The translations under genes and the position numbers were made by a program. Positions 24,864-33,335 of a stretch of DNA of 64,000 bases are shown piece by piece. The notes below the pieces were generated by a model. The model ran no database searches and was not told the DNA's origin. It worked only from the letters and a program-made list of their open reading frames with translations. Within the stretch, counting starts at the first letter, position 1; every line of letters starts with the position of its first letter. The DNA lies in contig NZ_CP170633.1 in assembly GCF_042932805.1 (NCBI RefSeq), forward strand, positions 1,674,001 through 1,738,000. Reading direction: 5' to 3'. The stretch is from Ascidiaceihabitans sp029251465 (GTDB lineage Bacteria > Pseudomonadota > Alphaproteobacteria > Rhodobacterales > Rhodobacteraceae).

Positions 24864-25784
24864 TTACAGTTCTGACGCTATCATATCTTTGTACAGTTCT
24901 CGAATTCGATGAAAAATTGGGCCGGCCTTTCGGCCTCCAATTACTCGACCGTCGATTTCGAAAACTGGGGTCTGTGCTCCAAATGTACCTGTCAAAAACA
25001 CTTCGTCAGCACTGTAAGTGTCTACCAAAGAAAAGTTACGCTCAAACACAGGAATTTCGTTTTTACGGCAAATATCAATAACTTTTTGGCGCGTAATGCC
25101 ATTCATGCAAAAGTCCCCTGTCGATGTCCAAACTTGGCCTCTTTTGACAATAAAGAAATTGCACGCGTTGGTTGTGTTCACAAAACCAAACGGGTCGAGC
25201 ATTAATGCTTCGTCTGCCCCTGCACGGATGGCATGATTGAGCGCAATAATGCAGTTCAGTTTGGAATGTGAATTTAACTTAGCGTCTTGTGTAAGAGGCA
25301 ATCCACGATGATGCGGCACGGTGTGAAGACGAATTCCCTTTTCGATCACACTGTCGTCGGGCTTGGAATGCTCTGCAATGATAACAATTGTTGATCCAAA
25401 AACACTAAGATGCGGGTGTTGAAATGGTTTCCGCTTCTTCCCGCGGGTGACCATCAATCGAATATGTGCGTCTGTTTGCATTTGATTTGCCGACAGAACT
25501 TCCTGAACAGCTTGAACTAGTTCTCGCCGGGTCATGCCAATATCCAGATCGATATACAGCGCCGCCTCGAACAAGCGGTCCAAATGTTCGTCCATGAACG
25601 CGATATGCCCGTCGTAAATACGCATACCTTCCCAGATACCGTCCCCTAACATAAAACCACTGTCATAGACCGACACCACCGCCTGTTCGCGCGGAACCAA
25701 TTTACCATCAACGTAAATCAAAATGTCGGCATTGCGCACATCTTCGGGTGCGTCATGCGTCGATACATGGTCATTCTCAGGCAT
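24864..25784 (-). CDS. PLP-dependent class IV aminotransferase (D-amino-acid / branched-chain type)
   Basis: 306 residues from ATG 25784 (AGAGGA 6 nt upstream; the frame continues upstream but without a site). Fold-type IV features: YVDGKLVPREQAVVSVYDSGFMLGDGIWEGMR near the N-terminus, the PLP lysine in LNSHSKLNCI, EALMLDPFGFVNTT with the PLP-binding Glu/Asn region, and EVFLTGTFGAQTPV at the phosphate-binding end. It could be D-alanine transaminase-like or branched-chain aminotransferase-like. Divergent from the epimerase gene with about 105 bp between starts. Confidence 0.88.
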   Translation of the reverse strand: MPENDHVSTHDAPEDVRNADILIYVDGKLVPREQAVVSVYDSGFMLGDGIWEGMRIYDGHIAFMDEHLDRLFEAALYIDLDIGMTRRELVQAVQEVLSANQMQTDAHIRLMVTRGKKRKPFQHPHLSVFGSTIVIIAEHSKPDDSVIEKGIRLHTVPHHRGLPLTQDAKLNSHSKLNCIIALNHAIRAGADEALMLDPFGFVNTTNACNFFIVKRGQVWTSTGDFCMNGITRQKVIDICRKNEIPVFERNFSLVDTYSADEVFLTGTFGAQTPVFEIDGRVIGGRKAGPIFHRIRELYKDMIASEL

Positions 25785-25897
25785 CTTGCATCCTCTTTTG
25801 GCTCGGTTCGCTTTTGTGCAAAGAGCGCGGTTTTGCACCTTTGGTCAAGTTGCAAATGGCTGGCGTCGGCCAGCGATTTGCGCCAATCATGTATCTC

Positions 25898-26845
25898 ATG
25901 AATGATGCAATCGAAATTTCCTGCGGTCCATTTACTGCCCGTCTTCTACCTTTGGGCGCAACCCTTAGCAGGTTCCAATACCATGACCGGGATTTGGTGC
26001 TTGGCTTCAAAGACCCATCAGACCATTTGACGATTCCAATTTACGCAGGCGCAATGGTTGGTCCTGTGGCCAATCGTATTACCAATGGATGCGTTCAAAT
26101 TTCGTCCCAGACCCATCAAATGCCGCGCAATGAAAATGGCGAAACAACGCTGCATTCGGGCGATGATGGCCTGCATGCGCACCGATGGAGTGTCGTTTAC
26201 CAACAATCAAATCAAGTTTTATTCGAATGCATGCTCGCAGACCAAGCCTGCGGCCTACCTGGAAATCGCACTATTACAGTCGAATATCTGCTAGATCGTA
26301 GCGGGTTGCAGGTCAATATTTCAGCCAGCAGCGACGCCAAGACCCCGATGAACATCGCGCACCACCCCTATTGGACGTTGGAAACGGATCTGGCGCGGGC
26401 AAAACTTACATTAGCAGCGCAACATTTCTTGCCAGTTGATGCTCTTGGACTGCCTACGGGGGCGATAGAAACCGTCGCGGACACGCCGTTTGATTTTCGG
26501 AATGCAGAGCCAATCGGCGCAGCATCCCAGCTTGATCACAACTATTGTTTGGCCAATGGCCGCCGCAGCATCCCACATCTTGCCGCAAGCCTAACCGCCG
26601 TCGACGGATTAACGTTAGACATCACAACAACAGAACCCGGTCTACAGGTTTATGCCGGATCTGGCCTGCCTGATTTGGCAAAAAACCGCACATTTGGCAG
26701 TAAATCTCAAGCCAACGCAGCGATAGCGCTGGAACCACAAGGTTGGCCTGACGCCCCAAATAACGACAATTTTCCTAGTATTTTCATAGATGTAGGGGAT
26801 GTCTACCGGCAAGAAACCCGGTATAATATTAGGTATGCTGACTGA
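25898..26845 (+). CDS. aldose 1-epimerase (galactose mutarotase) family protein
   Basis: About 315 residues if started at ATG 25898; another ATG lies at 25889, neither with a clear ribosome site. Mutarotase features: LLPLGATLSRFQYHDRDLVLGF, GPVANRITNG, LHSGDDGLH with a catalytic His, NIAHHPYWTL with the second catalytic His, LDHNYCL, and LQVYAGSGLP with IALEPQGWPDAPN containing the catalytic Glu. It interconverts sugar anomers. No sugar-catabolic genes are adjacent. It may share a promoter region with the divergent aminotransferase. Confidence 0.9.
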   Translation: MNDAIEISCGPFTARLLPLGATLSRFQYHDRDLVLGFKDPSDHLTIPIYAGAMVGPVANRITNGCVQISSQTHQMPRNENGETTLHSGDDGLHAHRWSVVYQQSNQVLFECMLADQACGLPGNRTITVEYLLDRSGLQVNISASSDAKTPMNIAHHPYWTLETDLARAKLTLAAQHFLPVDALGLPTGAIETVADTPFDFRNAEPIGAASQLDHNYCLANGRRSIPHLAASLTAVDGLTLDITTTEPGLQVYAGSGLPDLAKNRTFGSKSQANAAIALEPQGWPDAPNNDNFPSIFIDVGDVYRQETRYNIRYAD

Positions 26846-26941
26846 TGCCTCAAATTTGCCACAATTGCGGCATGATCTCGGCATTCTTGTGTGTCTATCT
26901 GCACGTACATCTTTTGAAATCCTTTGGAAAAGAGGCACAAA

Positions 26942-27055
26942 ATGGTACGAGCACAAACTCCGACACAGGCCCCCAGTGCAGCAGCACGCACTCCGGTGTC
27001 AGCACAAACACCAAGCAAACCGACACCAATCATCACGGATTACGCCAGCTTGTAA
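26942..27055 (+). CDS. possible 37-residue Pro/Thr/Ala-rich small protein
   Basis: ATG 26942 follows AGAGG at 6 nt. The 37-residue product is rich in Pro, Thr, Ala, Gln and Ser with no long hydrophobic run, and ends TDYASL. It lies 49 nt before the TfoX C-terminal gene on the same strand, so both may share a transcript. No homolog family is known to me. The ribosome site is the main support. Confidence 0.4.
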   Translation: MVRAQTPTQAPSAAARTPVSAQTPSKPTPIITDYASL

Positions 27056-27104
27056 TTCGCCACATCGACATGACAGGCCTGTTCAGCTCGGCTAAACGTG
27101 CCCG

Positions 27105-27431
27105 ATGACGGCTCCTGTTTCTTCCATTCGTAATCTTGGCCCCGCCTACGAGGCCAGTTGCGCAGAAATCGGCATCCATTCTGCCGAAGCACTGATCGAT
27201 TTAGGCGCGGACGAAGCCTATCGTCGCCTGCTACAGGCTGGCACCAAACCGCACTTTATCGGATACTATGTGCTGGTCATGGCGCTGCAAGGTCGCCCAT
27301 GGAATGACTGCAAAGGTGACGAGAAAAAGCAGCTGCGCGTTCGGTTCGACGCCATCAAGGCCGACGCGTTTGACCAGGATCGGTCTGCGTTCGAGGAAAT
27401 GATGAACCAGATTGGCATTCTGGTCAAATAA
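27105..27431 (+). CDS. TfoX/Sxy C-terminal domain protein
   Basis: 108 residues. The family pattern is clear: IRNLGPAYEASCAEIGIHSAEALIDLGADEAYRRLL, a helix-hairpin-helix-like unit, followed by KPHFIGYYVLVMALQGRPW. In gammaproteobacterial Sxy this domain follows an N-terminal domain and acts with CRP in competence control; here it stands alone, as commonly annotated in alphaproteobacteria, where its role is unproven. No N-terminal TfoX domain gene lies beside it. Confidence 0.88.
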   Translation: MTAPVSSIRNLGPAYEASCAEIGIHSAEALIDLGADEAYRRLLQAGTKPHFIGYYVLVMALQGRPWNDCKGDEKKQLRVRFDAIKADAFDQDRSAFEEMMNQIGILVK

Positions 27432-27443
27432 CCTCGACGCAAA

Positions 27444-27473
27444 GAAAAAGGGCCAGCGCAACACGCCAGCCCC
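27444..27473 (-). terminator. intrinsic terminator after ndk
   Basis: On the minus strand, GGGCTGGCG (27472-27464) pairs with CGCTGGCCC (27458-27450) apart from a TG/TG internal mismatch, and a T-run follows (27449-27444). It sits between the convergent ndk and TfoX-domain genes. Confidence 0.65.
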
Positions 27474-27498
27474 CGATCAAATCTTTGGAAAATGTGGC

Positions 27499-27921
27499 TT
27501 AGCCAACCAATTCAAGACCAGAGAAGAAATACGCGATTTCGACTGCGGCTGTTTCTGGTGCGTCCGATCCGTGGACCGAATTTTCGCCAACGCTTTGTGC
27601 AAATTCAGCGCGGATTGTGCCCGGTGCTGCGTCTGCAGGGTTGGTTGCGCCCATAACTTCGCGATTTTTCGCGATTGCGCCTTCGCCTTCAAGAACCTGA
27701 ACAACAACTGGCTCAGAAATCATGAAGTCGCACAATTCGCCAAAAAACGGGCGCTCAGAGTGGACGCCGTAAAATTCTTGGGCTTGTGCCAAAGTCATTT
27801 GGATACGCTTGGATGCAACAACGCGCAGGCCTGCGTCTTCGAACTTGGCAATGATTTTGCCTGTCAGGTTACGCTTGGTTGCATCTGGTTTGATGATCGA
27901 AAAAGTACGCTCTAGCGCCAT
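27499..27921 (-). CDS. ndk: nucleoside diphosphate kinase
   Basis: Started at ATG 27921 this is 140 residues, the standard Ndk length; the frame extends upstream but without family support. Features: ERTFSIIKPDATKRNLTG with the nucleotide-binding Lys, FYGVHSERPFF, VVQVLEGEGAI, MGATNP and the active-site His in NSVHGSDAPE. It balances nucleoside triphosphate pools using ATP. Monocistronic, with a terminator behind it. Confidence 0.97.
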   Translation of the reverse strand: MALERTFSIIKPDATKRNLTGKIIAKFEDAGLRVVASKRIQMTLAQAQEFYGVHSERPFFGELCDFMISEPVVVQVLEGEGAIAKNREVMGATNPADAAPGTIRAEFAQSVGENSVHGSDAPETAAVEIAYFFSGLELVG

Positions 27922-28064
27922 GGGTTTGCTCCTAATGTTGGTGGGCCCTGCTGGATTGCACAGCCCAACCGTAAATCTTGGGCGCGGGTAACATGGCGGG
28001 CTGACTTTGAAAAGAACATTTAGCCCCAATTGACAGTGCCGCGCGCCTGCGCCACACCGCGCCC

Positions 28065-29909
28065 ATGTTACGCATCACTGATATCAGCTATTCCGTCTCT
28101 GGCCGCCCTTTGTTGGCCGGCGCAACCGCAGTCATTCCCGATGGGCACAAAGTTGGTCTAATCGGCGCGAATGGGGCTGGCAAAACCACCCTGTTCAAGC
28201 TGATCCGCGGCGAATTGGTGCTGGACGCAGGCGAAATCACCCTGCCCTCCAAGGCAAAAATCGGTGGCGTCGCCCAAGAAGTGCCCGCCTCTGCGACCTC
28301 GCTTTTGGAAACGGTTCTGGCCGCTGACACCGAACGCGCCGAGTTGCTGGCCGACACCACCCAAGACCCAACGCGCATCGCTGAAATCCAAACCCGCCTA
28401 ACCGACATCGACGCTTGGTCCGCCGAGGCCCGTGCCTCAGCGATCCTTAAGGGGCTAGGTTTTGACAACGCAGAACAGCACATGCCGTGTTCCGATTTTT
28501 CGGGTGGTTGGCGCATGCGCGTGGCCTTGGCCGCCGTTTTGTTTGCGCAACCCGACCTGTTGCTGCTCGATGAACCGACCAACTATCTTGACCTTGAAGG
28601 CTCGATTTGGCTCGAGGCGTACCTCGCCAAATACCCGCACACCGTCATCATCATCAGCCACGACCGTGGCCTGCTGAACCGCGCGGTCGAAGGGATTTTG
28701 CATCTCGAAGAAAAGAACCTGACATTCTATTCCGGTCCCTACGACCAATTCGCGCGCCAACGTGCCGAACGCCGCGCCGTGCAGGCCGCGATGGCCAAAA
28801 AACAACAGGCCCGCAAAGACCACATGCAGTCGTTTGTGGATCGTTTTAAGGCGAAGGCTTCAAAAGCCAAACAAGCGCAATCGCGCCTGAAGATGATCGA
28901 AAAGATGGACATGATCGCCGCCCCCGAAGAGGCTGCAAAGCGCGTGTTCACCTTTCCCGAACCCGAAGAATTATCACCACCGATCATCAATATCGAAGGT
29001 GGATCAACAGGTTACGGCGAAACAACAGTGCTGTCAAAACTGGACCTGCGCATTGATCAGGACGACCGCATCGCGCTGCTGGGCAAAAACGGACAGGGCA
29101 AATCGACCTTGTCCAAACTGCTGTCAGACCGCCTGCCTTTGATGACCGGCAGAATGGGGCGGTCGACCAAGCTGCGGATCGGTTATTTTGCCCAGCACCA
29201 AGTCGATGAATTGATCGTCAACGAGACACCGTTGCAGCATTTGCAAACCATGCGCCCCGGCGTTTTGGGCTCCAAACTGCGGGCGAAACTGGCAGGCTTT
29301 GGCCTCGGCCCTGATCAAGCAGAAACCGAAGTCGGTCGCCTGTCCGGTGGGCAAAAAGCACGTCTTTCGCTGCTGCTGGCCACGCTTGATGCGCCGCACA
29401 TGCTGATCTTGGACGAACCGACCAACCACCTCGACATCGAAAGCCGCGAGGCGCTCGTCGAAGCGTTGACCAACTATACCGGTGCCGTCATTCTGGTCAG
29501 CCACGACATGCATCTTTTGTCGCTGGTCGCAGATCGCCTCTGGCTCGTGTCTGATGGCACTGTCAAACCCTACGACGACGATCTGGAAACCTACCGCAAG
29601 ATGTTGCTGAACCCGGAACGACCGGCCAAAGTCAAACCCGTCGCCCCCAAAGTCATAAAGCCGAGCCGCGATGCGATTCTTGCCATGCGCTCCGAGGCCC
29701 GCAAAGCGGAAGCACGCGTGACCAAACTGAACGAAATGCGCGACAAGCTGGCCAAGAAACTTGCGGATCCGGCGCTCTACGAAGACAGCAAGATCGGCGA
29801 AATGGCCGTTTGGCAAAAGAAATACGCCGAAGTCATGGACGCACTCGATCGCGCAGAAGCCCTTTGGATGCAAGCACTCGAAAAACTTGAAAAAGCCGAA
29901 GCCGCGTAG
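28065..29909 (+). CDS. ABC-F family ATPase (YheS/Uup-like)
   Basis: 614 residues with two ABC domains and no membrane part. Domain 1: Walker A GANGAGKTT (34-42), signature FSGGWRMR, Walker B LLLLDEPTNYLD. An inter-domain linker rich in Lys/Gln/Ala (about 230-300) fits the ABC-F P-site tRNA interaction motif. Domain 2: Walker A GKNGQGKST, signature LSGGQKAR, LILDEPTNHLD. The C-terminal tail (about 530-614) is a basic coiled coil. ABC-F proteins act on the ribosome E site. The tail ordering resembles YheS. No resistance context is seen. Confidence 0.93.
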   Translation: MLRITDISYSVSGRPLLAGATAVIPDGHKVGLIGANGAGKTTLFKLIRGELVLDAGEITLPSKAKIGGVAQEVPASATSLLETVLAADTERAELLADTTQDPTRIAEIQTRLTDIDAWSAEARASAILKGLGFDNAEQHMPCSDFSGGWRMRVALAAVLFAQPDLLLLDEPTNYLDLEGSIWLEAYLAKYPHTVIIISHDRGLLNRAVEGILHLEEKNLTFYSGPYDQFARQRAERRAVQAAMAKKQQARKDHMQSFVDRFKAKASKAKQAQSRLKMIEKMDMIAAPEEAAKRVFTFPEPEELSPPIINIEGGSTGYGETTVLSKLDLRIDQDDRIALLGKNGQGKSTLSKLLSDRLPLMTGRMGRSTKLRIGYFAQHQVDELIVNETPLQHLQTMRPGVLGSKLRAKLAGFGLGPDQAETEVGRLSGGQKARLSLLLATLDAPHMLILDEPTNHLDIESREALVEALTNYTGAVILVSHDMHLLSLVADRLWLVSDGTVKPYDDDLETYRKMLLNPERPAKVKPVAPKVIKPSRDAILAMRSEARKAEARVTKLNEMRDKLAKKLADPALYEDSKIGEMAVWQKKYAEVMDALDRAEALWMQALEKLEKAEAA

Positions 29910-29920
29910 ATTGTTTTGAT

Positions 29921-29950
29921 CTCAAATACTCTGGGGGTCCGGGGGCAAGC
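29921..29950. other. G-rich intergenic motif (CTCAAATACTCTGGGGGTCC)
   Basis: The string CTCAAATACTCTGGGGGTCC lies between the ABC-F and marC genes. From memory, similar AAATACTC-GGGGG strings are common in Rhodobacteraceae intergenic DNA; only one copy was noticed in this window. Function unknown; recorded as a possible dispersed short element. Confidence 0.35.
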
Positions 29951-29967
29951 CCTCGGTGACACGTAAA

Positions 29968-30606
29968 ATGCTCGACACCACTTTTTTGATCACGGCCTTC
30001 GTCACCATGTTCGTGGTCATTGACCCTATCGGACTGGCTCCGTTGTTTGTGGCGATGACCCAAGGCCGCTCACCCAGTTCACGTCAAAGGATCGCTCTGC
30101 GCGCCTGCGGGTTGGGTATGATCCTGTTGGTTTTGTTCGCAATATTGGGTGAAGCCGTTCTTGGATTTATCGGCATTTCGATGCCTGCCTTCCGGGTCGC
30201 CGGCGGCATTTTACTGTTTATCACAGCGCTTGATATGCTGTTTGAACGTCGCACAAAACGCCGCGAAGATCAGGCCGAAGGATCCGATGAGGACGACAGC
30301 GATGATCCATCGGTGTTCCCATTGGCGATTCCGTTGATCGCGGGCCCCGGTGCCATTGCATCCATCATTCTGCTGACCGGCCAACGTCCGGGTGCCGAAG
30401 GATTGGTTATGGTTTTGGGCGTCACAGCCATCGTGCTTTTGCTCTGCCTCGCGATGTTTCTTGCCAGCTCGCTTTTGGAACGTGCTTTGGGCAAAACCGG
30501 CATTACCGTTGTGACACGTCTGTTGGGCATGTTGCTCGCAGCACTTTCCGTCCAATTTGTGCTCGACGGCCTGTCCGCTTTCGGGTTTGGCCCCGGGGCG
30601 GGATGA
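29968..30606 (+). CDS. MarC family integral membrane protein
   Basis: 212 residues from ATG 29968; a GTG four codons earlier is also possible. Six hydrophobic helices with the family signatures FVVIDPIGLAPLF in helix 1, RVAGGILLFITALDMLF in helix 3 and PLAIPLIAGPGAIASIIL after the acidic cytoplasmic loop (EDQAEGSDEDDSDD). MarC/YchE proteins sit in the inner membrane; an antibiotic-resistance role was withdrawn, and transport of small molecules is suspected. Starts 58 nt after the ABC-F stop. Confidence 0.9.
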   Translation: MLDTTFLITAFVTMFVVIDPIGLAPLFVAMTQGRSPSSRQRIALRACGLGMILLVLFAILGEAVLGFIGISMPAFRVAGGILLFITALDMLFERRTKRREDQAEGSDEDDSDDPSVFPLAIPLIAGPGAIASIILLTGQRPGAEGLVMVLGVTAIVLLLCLAMFLASSLLERALGKTGITVVTRLLGMLLAALSVQFVLDGLSAFGFGPGAG

Positions 30607-30660
30607 CATCGCCAAAAACGCGCCTATATTGGACCAAGCAACGACACAGGCGGCGCGTTT

Positions 30661-31242
30661 ATGAACGGCGATATGATTGCAACGATGGGTTATCTCATCC
30701 TGTTGGGCCTGCTTTTGGCGGCCGGGCTCTGGACCCAAGCCCGCAATAACATCAGTCGCACGCTACAGCATATCGCAATCTGGTTTTTGATCTTTGTCGC
30801 AGCCATCGCATCCGTAGGCTTGTGGCAAGACATGCAACGCAATCTCGGGTTTCAATCCACAAGCACAGATGGATCGGTGCAAATCACCGTGCCACGCAGC
30901 CGTGATGGGCACTATTATCTGACGCTGATCATCAACGGCGCGCCGATGGAATTTGTTGTCGATACCGGTGCGACCGACATCGTTTTGAACCGCGCTGCGG
31001 CTCAACGCGCAGGCCTTGATCCTGATCAATTGGCCTATGTCGGGCGCGCATCCACGGCCAACGGCGTTGTGGAAACCGCCTATGTTCGGCTGGACACGAT
31101 CACCCTTGGCGAAGTGACGGACACGAATGTTGCTGCGGTTGTGACCGCTGGCGAAATGCGCGAACCGCTTTTGGGCATGGGCTATTTGCAACGCTGGGGA
31201 CGGATCGAAATTTCTGGTGACGAGCTGACGTTGACGCGCTAA
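30661..31242 (+). CDS. membrane-anchored retropepsin-like aspartic protease (clan AA, TIGR02281)
   Basis: 193 residues. Two N-terminal hydrophobic segments (about 5-25 and 40-55) anchor the protein. The periplasmic domain has a single aspartic-protease lobe: FVVDTGATDIVL with the catalytic Asp and a closing LLGMGYLQRWGRIEI. Such single-lobe proteins must dimerise to be active, like viral proteases. Common in alphaproteobacteria; substrates unknown. It overlaps holC tail to tail by 4 nt. Confidence 0.9.
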   Translation: MNGDMIATMGYLILLGLLLAAGLWTQARNNISRTLQHIAIWFLIFVAAIASVGLWQDMQRNLGFQSTSTDGSVQITVPRSRDGHYYLTLIINGAPMEFVVDTGATDIVLNRAAAQRAGLDPDQLAYVGRASTANGVVETAYVRLDTITLGEVTDTNVAAVVTAGEMREPLLGMGYLQRWGRIEISGDELTLTR

Positions 31243-31706
31243 GCGCTTCCGGTTTCAGCCTTTTTTTCCCAACGTCCGCTTTCTTCGGACCAGTATTGCG
31301 CGGCGGCACCTGCATCTTTTAGCGCCTTCCATTGGCCCCGCGCCACGTTCAACGCCTCGTCGTCGTTTCCGTCAAACAAAACACAAACGCGGTCCAGTTT
31401 TGCAATTTCCTCGGCGCTGACGGTGGCACCATCGATGCTCATGACGCACTGCGCGCCGTTGGGATCATCACCAGAGGTCGTCAACAAAATCGGTTGATCT
31501 GCATCCTGCGGCCCGCCCGCTAATCCATGCGGTAAAAACGCGTCGTCGGCCCCCATCCACAGCTTTTCATCGAGCCACGCCATGCGCCCGTGATCGGTGC
31601 CGCGCACGGCCACACGCCAGCCTGCCCCGCGCGCTTTGCCCAGCAACATCGCCAAGGTCACGTCGACAGGGTTTCTGGTCAGATGGTAAAAATACGCAGC
31701 GCCCAT
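31239..31706 (-). CDS. holC: DNA polymerase III subunit chi
   Basis: 155 residues, normal HolC size. The family start AAYFYHLTRNPVDVTLAMLLGKARGAGWRVAVRG is intact, followed by LDEKLWMGADDAFLPHGLAG and DRVCVLFDGNDDEAL. Chi links the clamp loader to SSB. It begins 2 nt after the pepA stop; pepA-holC is a conserved pair. Its end overlaps the convergent protease gene by 4 nt. Confidence 0.95.
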   Translation of the reverse strand: MGAAYFYHLTRNPVDVTLAMLLGKARGAGWRVAVRGTDHGRMAWLDEKLWMGADDAFLPHGLAGGPQDADQPILLTTSGDDPNGAQCVMSIDGATVSAEEIAKLDRVCVLFDGNDDEALNVARGQWKALKDAGAAAQYWSEESGRWEKKAETGSA

Positions 31707-31708
31707 GA

Positions 31709-33178
31709 TCAGCTTTCAAAGTTGTCTTGGATCAGGCGGTTCAACGCCATTACGCCCCAGCCTGTTGCCCCCGTTGGCGCCAATGCTGTTTCTGATTTTA
31801 CCGATGCGACGCCTGCGATATCCAAGTGGATCCACGGCATGCCGTCTTTTACGAACCGCTGCAAGAATTGCGCCGCAGTGACCGATCCAGCGGGGCGGCC
31901 ACCGATGTTTTTCATGTCCGCAATGCGTGATTTTAACAGGTCGTCATAGGCTTGACCCAAAGGCATGCGCCAAGCCCCTTCGCCTTCGTCTGCCGCTGCC
32001 TTGAGAAATGCGTTGCACAGCGTGTCGTCATTCGAAAACACGCCTGCGTTTTCATGACCCAAGCCGATGATGATCGCGCCTGTCAACGTTGCCAAATCGA
32101 TCATGCCCGACGGTTTGAACCGCTCTTGCGCGTACCACATCACATCGCACAGCACCAAACGGCCTTCGGCGTCGGTGTTGATGATTTCGACCGTGTCGCC
32201 CTTCATGGATGTGACCACGTCACCGGGGCGCGTTGCATTGCCAGACGGCATGTTTTCGACCAAGCCAACCAAGCCTACGACATTTGCTTTTGCTTTCCGC
32301 AGCGCCAAGGACCGCATGACGCCCGCCACAACACCAGCGCCGCCCATGTCCATGGTCATGTCTTCCATGCCAGCGGCAGGTTTGATGCTGATGCCGCCGG
32401 TGTCGAACACAACGCCTTTGCCAATCAGTGCCAGTGGTGCATCGCCTTTGGTGCCGCCATCCCAGCGCATCACCACCACTTTCGATGGGCTGTCAGAGCC
32501 TTGCCCGACCGACAAAAGCGTTCGCATTCCGAGATCTGCAAGCTCTTCTTCATCCAGAACTTCAACATCAAGCCCCAGCGCGTTCATCTCTGCCAGGCGG
32601 TCGGCAAATTCGGTTGTCGTCAACACGTTGGCAGGTTCGTTGATCAGATCCCGCGTCATAAACGCGCCCTCGGCAATCGCCAGTTTCGGGGCGGCAGCCT
32701 TGGATACCGCATCCGCATCGCCGCACATCATCGTGACATCGCCGCTCAGCGCGTCAGCTTTGGTTTTGTGATCCACGAACGTGTAATCGCGCATGGCCAA
32801 ACCAAAAGCGATGTCGGACGCATGCGTCGGATCGCCCGTTACAATCAGCATATTGGCGTCGCTACGGACTTTGGCCAAGCTGGCACCTGCGGCGCGCGCT
32901 TGTGCAATGCTCGCCCCCGCTGGCAAGCAGACGATGTCCAACGCTTCGGCCGCCATGCCCACCGGCATATTCACCACTGTCGCCTTGCCCGCAGGTAGCT
33001 TTGCAAATTGCGCACTGCCGGCAACACGCGCAACAGCGCCTTGCGTCAACGTGTTGGCCTGATCGGCAGCCGCACTAAGCGCTGCCTCCGCATCAACAAA
33101 AATCGCCACACGCCCAGTATGAGCCGCCATTTGGTCCAGATTAACGGCCTCAAAGGTGATTTTTGTAGGTGTGCGCAT
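31709..33178 (-). CDS. pepA: leucyl aminopeptidase (M17, PepA)
   Basis: 489 residues. The C-terminal catalytic domain carries LIGKGVVFDTGGISIKPAAGMEDMTMDMGGAG, with metal Lys/Asp residues, and the signature NTDAEGRLVL, followed by DLATLTGA. The N-terminal macrodomain-like half (1-170) is less conserved. It removes N-terminal residues from peptides with two divalent metals and usually forms hexamers. First gene of the pepA-holC unit, divergent from lptF with about 157 bp between starts. Confidence 0.97.
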   Translation of the reverse strand: MRTPTKITFEAVNLDQMAAHTGRVAIFVDAEAALSAAADQANTLTQGAVARVAGSAQFAKLPAGKATVVNMPVGMAAEALDIVCLPAGASIAQARAAGASLAKVRSDANMLIVTGDPTHASDIAFGLAMRDYTFVDHKTKADALSGDVTMMCGDADAVSKAAAPKLAIAEGAFMTRDLINEPANVLTTTEFADRLAEMNALGLDVEVLDEEELADLGMRTLLSVGQGSDSPSKVVVMRWDGGTKGDAPLALIGKGVVFDTGGISIKPAAGMEDMTMDMGGAGVVAGVMRSLALRKAKANVVGLVGLVENMPSGNATRPGDVVTSMKGDTVEIINTDAEGRLVLCDVMWYAQERFKPSGMIDLATLTGAIIIGLGHENAGVFSNDDTLCNAFLKAAADEGEGAWRMPLGQAYDDLLKSRIADMKNIGGRPAGSVTAAQFLQRFVKDGMPWIHLDIAGVASVKSETALAPTGATGWGVMALNRLIQDNFES

Positions 33179-33206
33179 GGATTTTCCTTAATGATTCAGT
33201 GGTTTT

Positions 33207-33220
33207 TGCGCCGTGGCGCA
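33207..33220. repeat. inverted repeat upstream of pepA
   Basis: TGCGCC-GT-GGCGCA lies 29 nt upstream of the pepA start and about 115 nt upstream of lptF. Could be a protein-binding site or a leader hairpin in the pepA mRNA. Confidence 0.35.
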
Positions 33221-33271
33221 CCTGTGATCTCAGAGGTAGCGCGCTCTTGCCGAAAAAACCAGATAACAGTT

Positions 33272-33301
33272 TTAGACAGGCGGTTCTTCGTTTACTATAC
33301 T
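33272..33301 (+). promoter_or_regulatory. sigma70-like promoter upstream of lptF
   Basis: TTAGAC (33272-33277), an 18-nt spacer and TATACT (33296-33301) give a decent sigma70-like pair on the plus strand, with a predicted start ~28 nt before the lptF GTG. Consensus match only. Confidence 0.42.
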
Positions 33302-33335
33302 GCCAATAAGAAACGACAGAGCTTGGGGGAGTGCA

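Noticed and set aside
26845..27108. 87-codon frame between the epimerase and TfoX-domain genes
   Set aside because: No ribosome site; a Ser/Thr/Asn-rich frame competing with the better-supported 37-codon ORF.
31952..32998. 348-codon plus-strand frame antisense to pepA
   Set aside because: Same kind of shadow; His/Arg-rich and without a family match.
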